From: Gemmatimonadaceae bacterium
Lineage (GTDB): Bacteria > Gemmatimonadota > Gemmatimonadetes > Gemmatimonadales > Gemmatimonadaceae
Length of the DNA stretch: 57,232 nt
Reading direction: 5' to 3'
Assembly (NCBI GenBank): GCA_020851455.1
Contig: JADZCT010000032.1
Coordinates: 1-57,232, forward strand
Shown here in pieces: positions 50,383 to 57,232 of the stretch; within the stretch, counting starts at the first letter, position 1; every line of letters begins with the position of its first letter. The notes beneath the pieces were generated by a model. That model ran no database searches. It saw only the letters and a list, made by a program, of their open reading frames with translations, and was not told the origin of the DNA. The position numbers and the translations under genes are program-made.

Positions 50383-51498
50383 TCAGGCGAGCCGGACTGC
50401 CAGCCGGCGGATGCCCACGACGAACAGCGCCGCGGTGAAGCCGGCCAGGATCAGCGTTTCGCGCCACAGGTCTGCGAGCCCTGCGCCCTTGAGCATCACG
50501 CCGCGCGTGATGACGACGAACCAGCGCGCCGGGACCACGTTTGACGCGGCCTGCAGCGGCCACGGCATCGCGCTGACCGGAAAGATGAACCCGGAAAGGA
50601 GTAGCGTCGGCAGCATCGTCCCGGCCAGGGCGGCCATCATCGCAACGCGCTGCGTGCTCGTGCTCGTCGAGATCACGATACCCATGCCGAGCGCGGTGAG
50701 GATATAGAGCAGCGACTCCGCCAGCATGAGCGCGTTGCTGCCGCGTACGGGAACGCCGAAGATGAGCCTGGCGGCCACGAGCACCAGCACCACGTCGAGG
50801 AAGCCGAGCGCCACGTATGGCGCAACCTTCCCCAGTACTATCTGGTATGGGCGCAGCGGCGACGCGAGGAGCATCTCCATCGTGCCGATCTCCTTCTCTC
50901 GCACGATCGTTATCGCCGTCATCAGCGCGGACACGATCGTGAGCACGTAGGCGATGAGTCCCGGCACGAACAGGTTCACGCTCTCGAGCGTCGGGTTGAA
51001 CCGCATCCGCGTCTCGACGTCAATGCGCGGTCCCGCGCGCCTGCCGGTCCTGCCGGCATCCCACGCGCGCACTATCGCAAGCGTGCTTGCCTCCATGAGA
51101 CTGCCGGTGTTCGGATCGGCGCCGTCGGTGACCACCGCGATGGTCACCGGCTCGCCGCGGCCGAGCGCACCCGCGAGCCCGGAAGGGAGCATCAGCGCCT
51201 GCCGCACGCGGCCGTCGCGGAACTGCGGCTCGAGCGAGGCAGCATCGGCGACGGAGGCGACCACCCTGTAGGTGTCCGTTGCATCCATGAAGCGGGAGGC
51301 AAGCGACGCCGTCGCCGCGTCGGGTTGCGGCGCGACGATCGCGAGGTTGATTCCCCTGATGTCCGATCGCACGGCGTAGCCAAAGAGCACCACCTGTGCA
51401 ACGGGCATTCCGATGAGCACGAGCAGCGTCTGCCAGTCGCGGAGGATGTGCCGCACCTCCTTTCCGAGGAAGCCGAAGAAGGCCCGCCTGCCTCTCAC
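50383..51498 (-). CDS. ABC-2 type transporter permease (YbhS/YbhR-like)
   Basis: 371 aa, start overlapping the ATPase stop by 4 bp. Same layout as the next gene: KEVRHILRDWQTLLVLIGMP in the first helix, periplasmic domain, then REKEIGTMEMLLASPLRPYQ, the conserved ABC-2 coupling region, and C-terminal helices. Together the two permeases form the heterodimeric inner-membrane channel of a drug or lipid efflux pump. Confidence 0.9.
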   Translation of the reverse strand: MRGRRAFFGFLGKEVRHILRDWQTLLVLIGMPVAQVVLFGYAVRSDIRGINLAIVAPQPDAATASLASRFMDATDTYRVVASVADAASLEPQFRDGRVRQALMLPSGLAGALGRGEPVTIAVVTDGADPNTGSLMEASTLAIVRAWDAGRTGRRAGPRIDVETRMRFNPTLESVNLFVPGLIAYVLTIVSALMTAITIVREKEIGTMEMLLASPLRPYQIVLGKVAPYVALGFLDVVLVLVAARLIFGVPVRGSNALMLAESLLYILTALGMGIVISTSTSTQRVAMMAALAGTMLPTLLLSGFIFPVSAMPWPLQAASNVVPARWFVVITRGVMLKGAGLADLWRETLILAGFTAALFVVGIRRLAVRLA

Positions 51499-52277
51499 GC
51501 TGCCGCTCCCGGGCGCATCAGGCGAAGGAACAGCTCGTCGAGTGTCGCCACCCCTGCATCGCGCCTGACGTCCTCCGGCGTTCCCATCGCCGCAATGCGA
51601 CCGTCAACCATGATTGACAGCCGGTCGCAGTACTCGGCCTCATCCAGGTAGTGCGTCGTGACCAGCACCGCAGTGCCCGCTGCGGCCGTCTCGTAGATGA
51701 GCTCCCAGAACCGGCGGCGGGTGATCGGGTCCACGCCGCCGGTCGGCTCGTCGAGGAACACCACGCGCGGCTCGTGCAGCAACGCCACGGAGAAGGCGAG
51801 CTGCTGCTTCCATCCCAGCGGCAGGGTGCCCACGAGTGCGCGCGCGCGTGACGCAAGCCCGAGCCGGTCGAGCAGCAGTTCCCGCCGCTCGGCGATCGTC
51901 GCGTCGTCGAGCCCGTAGATGCCTCCGTAGAAGTCAATGTTCTCGCGAACGGTCAGGTCGTCGTAGAGCGAGAACTTCTGGCTCATGTAGCCAATGTTCC
52001 GCCGGATTTCCCGGGCCTCGGTGGCAACGGAGAACCCTGCGACCGTCGCGCTGCCGGCCGATGGCGCGAGCAGGCCGGTGAGGATTCGCATTGCGGTCGT
52101 CTTGCCAGCGCCATTCGCGCCGAGGAAGCCGAACACTTCGCCGGGCGCCACGTGGAAGGTGATCGCGTCCACCGCCGTGAATAGTCCAAAGCGGCGAGTA
52201 AGGCCAACCGCATCAATGGCGGGGTGCGCCGACGCACTGGCGGCCGCGCCGGCAGCCCGGGGGCTCGGTCCGGTCAC
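51495..52277 (-). CDS. ABC transporter ATPase (second NBD of a split YbhF)
   Basis: 260 aa from GTG 52277, chosen because GTGA overlaps the stop of the preceding ATPase gene. Walker A GANGAGKTT, Q-loop region YMSQKFSLYDDLTVREN, a deviating signature LPLGWKQQLA in place of LSGGQ, Walker B VVFLDEPTGGVDP, H-loop VTTHYLDEAEYCD. The LPLGWKQ variant is known from YbhF-like ATPases. Works with the ATPase encoded upstream. Confidence 0.9.
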   Translation of the reverse strand: MTGPSPRAAGAAASASAHPAIDAVGLTRRFGLFTAVDAITFHVAPGEVFGFLGANGAGKTTAMRILTGLLAPSAGSATVAGFSVATEAREIRRNIGYMSQKFSLYDDLTVRENIDFYGGIYGLDDATIAERRELLLDRLGLASRARALVGTLPLGWKQQLAFSVALLHEPRVVFLDEPTGGVDPITRRRFWELIYETAAAGTAVLVTTHYLDEAEYCDRLSIMVDGRIAAMGTPEDVRRDAGVATLDELFLRLMRPGAAA

Positions 52278-53287
52278 GCGGCTGGCTCCGCGCTGGTCAT
52301 GTCCCACATGAACGCATCTTCGATGGTGGCGGAGATTGGCCGTACCGTGGCAGCGATGCCGCGCGCGGCAAGCCATTCGCCGAGCTCGGTGGCCAGCCGT
52401 GCCGGGTCGGGCCCTGCGCGTCGGTCCGTGAAGTGCAACGTCGAGCCAAACGGCCAGACCGACGCCGCGTCGGGATGCTCGCGCAGCGCAGCCAGCAGTC
52501 CGATGCGAACCGCCGCACCCTCGCCCGCGGCGGTCACCGCCAGGAGAGGACGCGGAAACGCCGCCCTCACGGCGGACGGCCGGTCAATGCGGAGTATGCG
52601 CCCCTGCTGCATGAGCGCGACGCGATCGCAGCGCGATGCCTCGTCCATGTAGGGTGTCGAGACCAGCATCGTCATGCCGCCCTCCCGGAGCCGCGCAAGA
52701 AGATCCCAGAACTCGCGGCGCGACACCGCGTCCACGCCAGTCGTGGGTTCGTCGAGAAAGAGGATGCTGGGTGAGTGCACCAGCGCGCAGCACAGCGCGA
52801 GCTTCTGCTTCATTCCGCCCGAGAGGGCGGCCGCGCGGCGGCCGGCAAACGGCGCGAGCTGCCGCCAGATGGGCTCGATCGTGTCCATCTGGGCCGCGAC
52901 GGTCGTATCGAACACGCTCGCGTAGAACTGCAAGTTCTCGATGACCGTGAGGTCCGGGTAGAGCGAGAACCGGCCTGGCATATAGCCAAGGCGGCGCCGA
53001 AGGGCCCACATGTCCGTCGCAGGGTCGTGGCCGATCACCCGCGACTCGCCTTCGTCCGGCAGGTAGAGAGAAGTGAGCAGCCGGAACAGCGTCGTCTTGC
53101 CCGCGCCGTCAGGCCCAATGAAGCCGAACAGTTCGCCGGGAGCCACTTCGAACGACACGTGGTCGAGCGCCAGCACGCTGCCGAACCGCTTCGTCAGCCC
53201 GCGCGCCTGCACCGCGGCGCCGACGTTCGTCGCCGGATGCGCGGCGCCCGATCCCACGCCAGCCGGTTCGCGGGTCGCGGCTTTCAC
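52274..53287 (-). CDS. ABC transporter ATPase (first NBD of a split YbhF)
   Basis: 337 aa. Walker A GPDGAGKTT (the GPDG form is that of the N-terminal half of YbhF), YMPGRFSLYPDLTVIEN, signature LSGGMKQKLA, Walker B LFLDEPTTGVDAVSR, H-loop replaced by VSTPYMDEASRCD, i.e. the switch histidine is a proline-tyrosine context (TPY) here. A C-terminal extension (about residues 240-337) ends in TIEDAFMWDMT. The missing H-loop histidine suggests this half has a degenerate catalytic site. Overlaps the HlyD gene by 4 bp. Confidence 0.9.
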   Translation of the reverse strand: MKAATREPAGVGSGAAHPATNVGAAVQARGLTKRFGSVLALDHVSFEVAPGELFGFIGPDGAGKTTLFRLLTSLYLPDEGESRVIGHDPATDMWALRRRLGYMPGRFSLYPDLTVIENLQFYASVFDTTVAAQMDTIEPIWRQLAPFAGRRAAALSGGMKQKLALCCALVHSPSILFLDEPTTGVDAVSRREFWDLLARLREGGMTMLVSTPYMDEASRCDRVALMQQGRILRIDRPSAVRAAFPRPLLAVTAAGEGAAVRIGLLAALREHPDAASVWPFGSTLHFTDRRAGPDPARLATELGEWLAARGIAATVRPISATIEDAFMWDMTSAEPAA

Positions 53288-54174
53288 GGCCGGGCGCCTC
53301 CGAGCACGAGCTCGCCGGGCATCCCGATCTTGAGTGAGCCGTCGGCGTTCGCGACCGCTACCTTCACGGCGTACACCTGCGTCACGCGCTCGTCGCGTGT
53401 CTGGATCGGGGTTGGCGTGAACTCCGCGCGCGACGCGATCCAGGTGACGCGGCCGTCGAGTGACCTGAGGCCGCGCGCCGTACCCGAGTCCACCTGAACC
53501 TGCACGCGCCCCCCAAGCTTGACCTGCGAGAGCTGGTTCTCGGCAACGTACGCGCGAAGGCTGAGCGAATCGAGCGAAGCAATCTTCACGATCGGCGTGC
53601 CGGGGCCGGCGAGTTCGCCCCGCTCGACGTACTTCGCGAGTACCGTTCCCGCGACAGGTGCCACGATGCGGGTCCTCGCGATGCGGTCGGCCAGCGTCGC
53701 CGCCTGGGCGTCAACCGCGGCGAGGCCTCGGGACGCCGTTGCTCTTGCCGCCCGGGCTACTTCGGCCTGCGCCTGGAGCGTACGAAGGTCGCGTGTGGCC
53801 GCGTCGGACTGCTGCGCGGTCGCGGCCGAGGCGGAGACGAGCCGCGTCACGCGGTCGTACGCGCGCTGCGACACCGCAAGCTGCGCGGCAATGACGCCCA
53901 ACTGCGCATCGGCCTCGGCCATCTGGGCGCGGACGGTGCTCCGTCGCGCGTCGAGCTCCTTCATCGAGAGGAGCAGGCTGGCGCTGTCCACCGTCGCGAT
54001 CAGCGCGCCCGCGGCAAGCGTGGCGCCTTCTTCCGGCAACGCGGAGGTGATGCGCCCGCCGACTTCGGCGCTGACGACGACTTCGGTGGCTTCGAACACT
54101 CCGTAGGCGTCCGGCTGCGGCGCGGCACACGCTGCGGTTGCGGCCAGGGCGATGAGCACGGCAGGGTTGCGCAT
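53284..54174 (-). CDS. HlyD/YbhG-like periplasmic adaptor lipoprotein
   Basis: 296 aa. Lipobox TAAC (Cys16), unlike E. coli YbhG which has a signal peptide only. Lipoyl-like half GVFEATEVVVSAEVGGRI, a long helical hairpin (about residues 65-165, LSMKELDARRSTVRAQM), second lipoyl half RTRIVAPVAGTVLAKYVERG, and a beta-barrel domain ending IGMPGELVLGG. It joins the inner-membrane ABC unit to the TolC-like channel encoded 10 bp upstream. Confidence 0.92.
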   Translation of the reverse strand: MRNPAVLIALAATAACAAPQPDAYGVFEATEVVVSAEVGGRITSALPEEGATLAAGALIATVDSASLLLSMKELDARRSTVRAQMAEADAQLGVIAAQLAVSQRAYDRVTRLVSASAATAQQSDAATRDLRTLQAQAEVARAARATASRGLAAVDAQAATLADRIARTRIVAPVAGTVLAKYVERGELAGPGTPIVKIASLDSLSLRAYVAENQLSQVKLGGRVQVQVDSGTARGLRSLDGRVTWIASRAEFTPTPIQTRDERVTQVYAVKVAVANADGSLKIGMPGELVLGGARP

Positions 54175-54184
54175 TGAACGTTCC

Positions 54185-55489
54185 TCAGCGGGGCGTGAGC
54201 CCGAGTGTGGTTGCGATGTTCGCCTCCGCCTGCGCGAGCTCGATGCGATGCCGTTCGCGGGCGAGCCGGGCGTCGGTAAGCGCCGAGCGAAGCCCTACGG
54301 CCTCGGCAGCGGTAATGACTCCCTCGCGGCGCTGCGCCTCGCCCTGGGCGAGCGCGTCCGCACGAAGCGCAATGACCTCGTCGTCGTCGCGAAGCTGCGC
54401 GGCAAGCCGCGCACGATTCTCGATGTCGCCTTGAACCGCTCGCGCCAGGCGGTCGGCAAGCGCGCGTTCCTCCGTCAGGAGAACCTTCTGCTGCAGGGCG
54501 GCGAGTTCCTCGTTGCGCTGGGAGCTCCCCCACGTGAACGGCGCCCATTCTACCTTGATGCCGGCCTGCCAGAAGCGCGCGGGGTCCGACTCGAACTGGT
54601 TGAGGCCCGGCCTTCCGTACCCGCCGTCGAGGAAGGCCAGCACCCTGGGGCGATTCTCGACGGCTGCGAGGCCCCGCTCGGTGTCGAGCCGGGCGCGCGT
54701 TCGCGCGACCTGCGTGAACTCCGGGCGTTCGCGCAAGTTGGCCGCCCCGCCTGCCGAATCCAACGCAGCCAACCGCGCCCCCCAATCCGGAAGGGTGAGT
54801 GATGTGCTCTCCGGAAGCGCGACGCCAGTGAGCCGTTCGAGGTTCGCCATCGCTGCACGGCGCGAGCTGCGGGCCTGCGCCAGACGCGCCTGCGCCCCGC
54901 GCCACTCGGCACGCACGCTTGCGCTGTCGCGGCCAAGAGCAGCGCCTTCGCGTACCCGTGCGCGCGTCTCGGCGAGCACCGTCTCGAGGTCAGACACCGC
55001 GGCCGAAAGCTCGCTCTCTGTTGCCCGCATCAGCGCGGTGGCGAAGAACGCGCCGGTCACTTCGGCGCGCAGCGGCTCGAGCGCCGCGTCCACCCCGGCG
55101 ACATTCTCGGAAAGCCGCGCGGCCTCCACGGCCTCGGCGCGAGAGGCGGCGCCTCCGTCGTAGACCACCTGCGCCACATCCACTGCCCCCGACCAGCGAT
55201 CCCTGGGAGGGATTGGCACCGGCGCGCCCCCGGGCAGGGCGAGGTTGAGGTGCGTTACGTCGCTCGCATGCGAGTTGCTCGCCGATACGGTGAACCGCGG
55301 AAGGAGCGTGTTCCGGATGGAGCGGATCCGGAGGTCGGCGGCCTCGCGGAGAAGGTCGCGCTGGGCGGCCCTCGCATCGCGGGCGATCGCAGCCCGCTGG
55401 AGGTCGGCCAGCGTGACGGACGCCGGCGACTGCGCGCCCGCAGTGGCGCCCAGCACGGTGACGATGAAAGCGAAGGCGACGGCTTTCAT
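54185..55489 (-). CDS. TolC-family outer-membrane efflux protein
   Basis: 434 aa. Signal peptide (AFAFIVTVLGATAGAQS) followed by two repeats of the OEP fold: LADLQRAAIARDARAAQRDLLREA with strands LPRFTVSASN, and the second half FTQVARTRARLDTERGLAAV with the strand block RVLAFLDGGYG. Helices of the periplasmic tunnel close with AEAVGLRSALTDARLARERHRIEL. Its ATG overlaps the TetR stop by 4 bp. Forms the outer channel of the efflux system. Confidence 0.92.
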   Translation of the reverse strand: MKAVAFAFIVTVLGATAGAQSPASVTLADLQRAAIARDARAAQRDLLREAADLRIRSIRNTLLPRFTVSASNSHASDVTHLNLALPGGAPVPIPPRDRWSGAVDVAQVVYDGGAASRAEAVEAARLSENVAGVDAALEPLRAEVTGAFFATALMRATESELSAAVSDLETVLAETRARVREGAALGRDSASVRAEWRGAQARLAQARSSRRAAMANLERLTGVALPESTSLTLPDWGARLAALDSAGGAANLRERPEFTQVARTRARLDTERGLAAVENRPRVLAFLDGGYGRPGLNQFESDPARFWQAGIKVEWAPFTWGSSQRNEELAALQQKVLLTEERALADRLARAVQGDIENRARLAAQLRDDDEVIALRADALAQGEAQRREGVITAAEAVGLRSALTDARLARERHRIELAQAEANIATTLGLTPR

Positions 55490-56124
55490 GGGCGCAGGCC
55501 TCCGATGAGAAAATCGCCCAGGATCGCACGGCGCTCGGCGATGAACTGCTCGAACGACTTGCCCTCGCCGAGCACGAGCTTCTCGATCACCGGGCGCATC
55601 ACGAACGGGAAGATGATGGACGCAAGGAGCGACACGATGAACTGGTTGGCGTCTATCGCACGCATGGTTCCTGCCGCGGTTGCTTCGGCGACCTGGCGCC
55701 GCAGCGCGTCCAGAGCCGGGGGCGCAGCGTCACCCACGAGCGCAACCAACCGTTCCGGGTGCGTGTGCATCTCTGCGGCGACGAAGCCCGGGAGGTACGG
55801 CTCGTCGAGGAGGAAGCCGGTCTCGAACTCGATGGCGTCCCGTACCTTCTGCTCGACCGAGCGATCAGGGTCGGCGAGGATCGCGAAAAGGCGCGGAAAG
55901 AGAACAAGCAGCGATTCCGCCACCACTTCGCGGGCCAGCGCCTCCTTGGTGCCGAAATAGTAGTGGAGGAGCGCCTTGTTCACGCCTGCTTCGTCCGCGA
56001 TCTCCTGGGTGCGCGCGTCGGCGGTGCCCCTGCGGAGAAAGACCGTGCGCGCCGCCGCGAGGATCTTCTCGCGGGTAGTCGAGTCGCGTGTTAACTCGGC
56101 GGTTTGACTGTGTGGTTGAACCAT
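55486..56124 (-). CDS. TetR-family repressor of the efflux operon
   Basis: 212 aa. N-terminal helix-turn-helix: REKILAAARTVFLRRGTADA, TQEIADEAGVNKALLHYYFGTKEAL. The C-terminal ligand domain has a TetR_C-like helical pattern. As first gene of the seven-gene operon it most likely represses it, like CecR (YbiH) with ybhGFSR in E. coli. Upstream are a leaderless-type promoter and, 65-105 bp away, a pair of near-identical 14-bp sites that may be operators. Confidence 0.92.
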   Translation of the reverse strand: MVQPHSQTAELTRDSTTREKILAAARTVFLRRGTADARTQEIADEAGVNKALLHYYFGTKEALAREVVAESLLVLFPRLFAILADPDRSVEQKVRDAIEFETGFLLDEPYLPGFVAAEMHTHPERLVALVGDAAPPALDALRRQVAEATAAGTMRAIDANQFIVSLLASIIFPFVMRPVIEKLVLGEGKSFEQFIAERRAILGDFLIGGLRP

Positions 56125-56159
56125 GCGGTTAGGCTAACGGCGCATCGAGCTCAGCGCAA
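56125..56159 (-). promoter_or_regulatory. Leaderless promoter of the efflux operon with embedded inverted repeat
   Basis: On the minus strand: TTGCGC (56159-56154), 17-bp spacer, TAGCCT (56136-56131), AACCGC, ATG 56124. The -10 is covered by a perfect inverted repeat GTTAG-G-CTAAC (56128-56138), a suitable site for autorepression. Confidence 0.55.
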
Positions 56160-56188
56160 GGGGCAGTGGGGATGGCCGCGTTGCCGCG

Positions 56189-56228
56189 TTGCAGGCCATG
56201 GACGCGTTGCTGCATTGCAGACCATGGA
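56189..56228. promoter_or_regulatory. Paired 14-bp sites in the tetR / MBL-fold intergenic region
   Basis: TTGCAGGCCATGGA (56189-56202) and TTGCAGACCATGGA (56215-56228) differ at one base and start 26 bp apart, close to 2.5 helical turns. Each contains the palindrome CCATGG. The 175-bp region lies between the divergent repressor gene and the MBL-fold gene and has no other feature except the promoter and the ribosome binding site. Confidence 0.4.
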
Positions 56229-56299
56229 ATAGTGTTTCCGGCTGCCAGGCGATTCGCGCCGACGCACATCCACAACAGGACAGACTCAAAGGAGGAGTG

Positions 56300-57226
56300 A
56301 TGCCGCCCACTCGGCGCGACTTCATTGCCACGTCGGCCGCCGCGACCGTTGCGGCGCTGTTCGCGCGGCCTGCCCTGGCCCGGGCCACGGCGCGTCGGCA
56401 GGGCGCCGCACCGGTGTTCACGCCGCTGCGCCGCAACATCGGATACTTCACGATGCAGGGCGGCACCATTGGCTACATGGTGAACAGCGGCGGGGTCGCG
56501 GTGGTGGATGCACAGTTCCCGGAGCCGGCCAAGGTGTTCATCGCGGGACTCGCAGAGCGATCAGCGAATCGCCCGGTGGACGTTCTGATCAACACGCACC
56601 ACCACGGCGACCACACCGGCGGCAACGTCTCGTTTCGCGGCGTGGCGAGGAAAGTGGTTGCGCAGGCGAAGGCGGCGGAGGACATTCACAACCCGCCAGG
56701 CGCGCAGCCGCCGGCGGACCAGCTTTACCCCGACACGACATTCACCGACGCCTGGTCAGCGGACGTGGGCGACGAGCGCATCGCCGCGAAGTTCTACGGC
56801 CGCGCGCACACGAGCGGCGACATCGCCGTGACGTTCGAGCGCGCCAACGTGGTTCACATGGGCGACCTACTGTTCAACCGGCGGCATCCGGTGGTGGACC
56901 GCGCCGCTGGCGCGACCTTGCGCGGGTGGGTGCGAGTATTGCAGGGCGTCGCGAACGACCATTCGTCCGACACGCTGTTCATCTGCGGCCACGCGAACAC
57001 GAACTTGCCGGTGGTCGCGTCGCACGCGGACGTGGGCGAGTTCCGCGACTACATTGGCGCGGTGCTTGCCTTCGTCGAGTCGCAGGTGAAGGCGGGCCAC
57101 TCGCGCGCCGAGGTAATGGCGATGCGCGACCCGCTGAAGGGATTCGAGAACTACGGGAGGTTCGGCGCGGAGGGTTCGCGCGAGATGCTGACATGCGCGT
57201 ACGAAGAGTTGACGACTGGCACTTAA
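56300..57226 (+). CDS. Tat-exported metallo-beta-lactamase-fold hydrolase
   Basis: 308 aa, ATG 56300 with a strong GGAGGAG. The N-terminus TRRDFIATSAAATVAALFA is a twin-arginine signal. The MBL metal site is complete: THHHGDHTGGN (H100, H102, D104, H105), RAHTSGD, VHMGDLLFN and CGH. It should be a periplasmic zinc hydrolase; in this sub-group the substrates range from beta-lactams to lactones and thioesters, so none is claimed. Divergent from the efflux repressor gene and possibly under the same control. Confidence 0.9.
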   Translation: MPPTRRDFIATSAAATVAALFARPALARATARRQGAAPVFTPLRRNIGYFTMQGGTIGYMVNSGGVAVVDAQFPEPAKVFIAGLAERSANRPVDVLINTHHHGDHTGGNVSFRGVARKVVAQAKAAEDIHNPPGAQPPADQLYPDTTFTDAWSADVGDERIAAKFYGRAHTSGDIAVTFERANVVHMGDLLFNRRHPVVDRAAGATLRGWVRVLQGVANDHSSDTLFICGHANTNLPVVASHADVGEFRDYIGAVLAFVESQVKAGHSRAEVMAMRDPLKGFENYGRFGAEGSREMLTCAYEELTTGT

Positions 57227-57232
57227 GAGAAG

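Overview
The window looks like a chromosomal stretch of a GC-rich (about two-thirds G+C), free-living Gram-negative bacterium. Two SusC/SusD outer-membrane uptake pairs, many lipoproteins with a lipobox, TonB-plug proteins, FG-GAP/UnbV and TPR proteins, and very high GC together suggest a Gemmatimonadota-type genome rather than a low-GC Bacteroidota; this is inference from gene content only. No tRNA, rRNA, CRISPR array, insertion sequence or phage gene was seen. Coding density is very high, no gap exceeds about 210 bp, and many neighbours overlap by 4 bp (ATGA or GTGA).

Layout. 1-5840: end of a SusC receptor, its SusD partner, a small lipoprotein and a DUF4397 lipoprotein, closed by a strong terminator at 5870. 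6032-7311: a Spy/CpxP-like periplasmic protein facing a two-gene lipoprotein / 57-aa secreted peptide unit. 7522-13918: a giant FG-GAP/UnbV lipoprotein convergent with a membrane TPR protein (apparent AUU start) and a barrel-less TonB-plug protein. 14061-16286: TPM-domain, nucleotidyltransferase-like and LemA genes. 16301-24610 (minus): dnaE, accA, ricT, metG and an M23 peptidase. 24639-29130: a lipoprotein metallopeptidase, a PorV-like barrel protein and an HELTH aminopeptidase, tightly overlapped. 29140-35697: UvrD-like helicase, a second plug protein overlapping a GT39 glycosyltransferase, a DUF900 hydrolase and lipB. 35883-40493: CocE/NonD hydrolase, OPT transporter, third plug protein. 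40636-43790: diheme cytochrome c plus octaheme-TPR cytochrome. 43929-49203: a complete SusC/SusD pair and a paralogue of the first small lipoprotein. 49211-56124 (minus): a seven-gene TetR / TolC / HlyD / two ATPase / two permease efflux operon of the YbhGFSR type. 56300-57226: a Tat-exported metallo-beta-lactamase-fold protein.

The points that most merit a second look are: (1) three secreted TonB-plug proteins without a barrel that share a cysteine pair 49-51 residues apart, two of them directly followed by a membrane protein of glycosyltransferase GT-C type; (2) a repeated promoter layout, TANNNT, six bases, start codon, that predicts leaderless mRNAs for five unrelated genes; (3) almost complete absence of RTCGAY, with RTTGAY/RTCAAY in its place even at the cost of rare codons; (4) a probable AUU start codon; (5) an unlisted 57-aa secreted peptide; (6) a SusCD-linked lipoprotein family seen twice.
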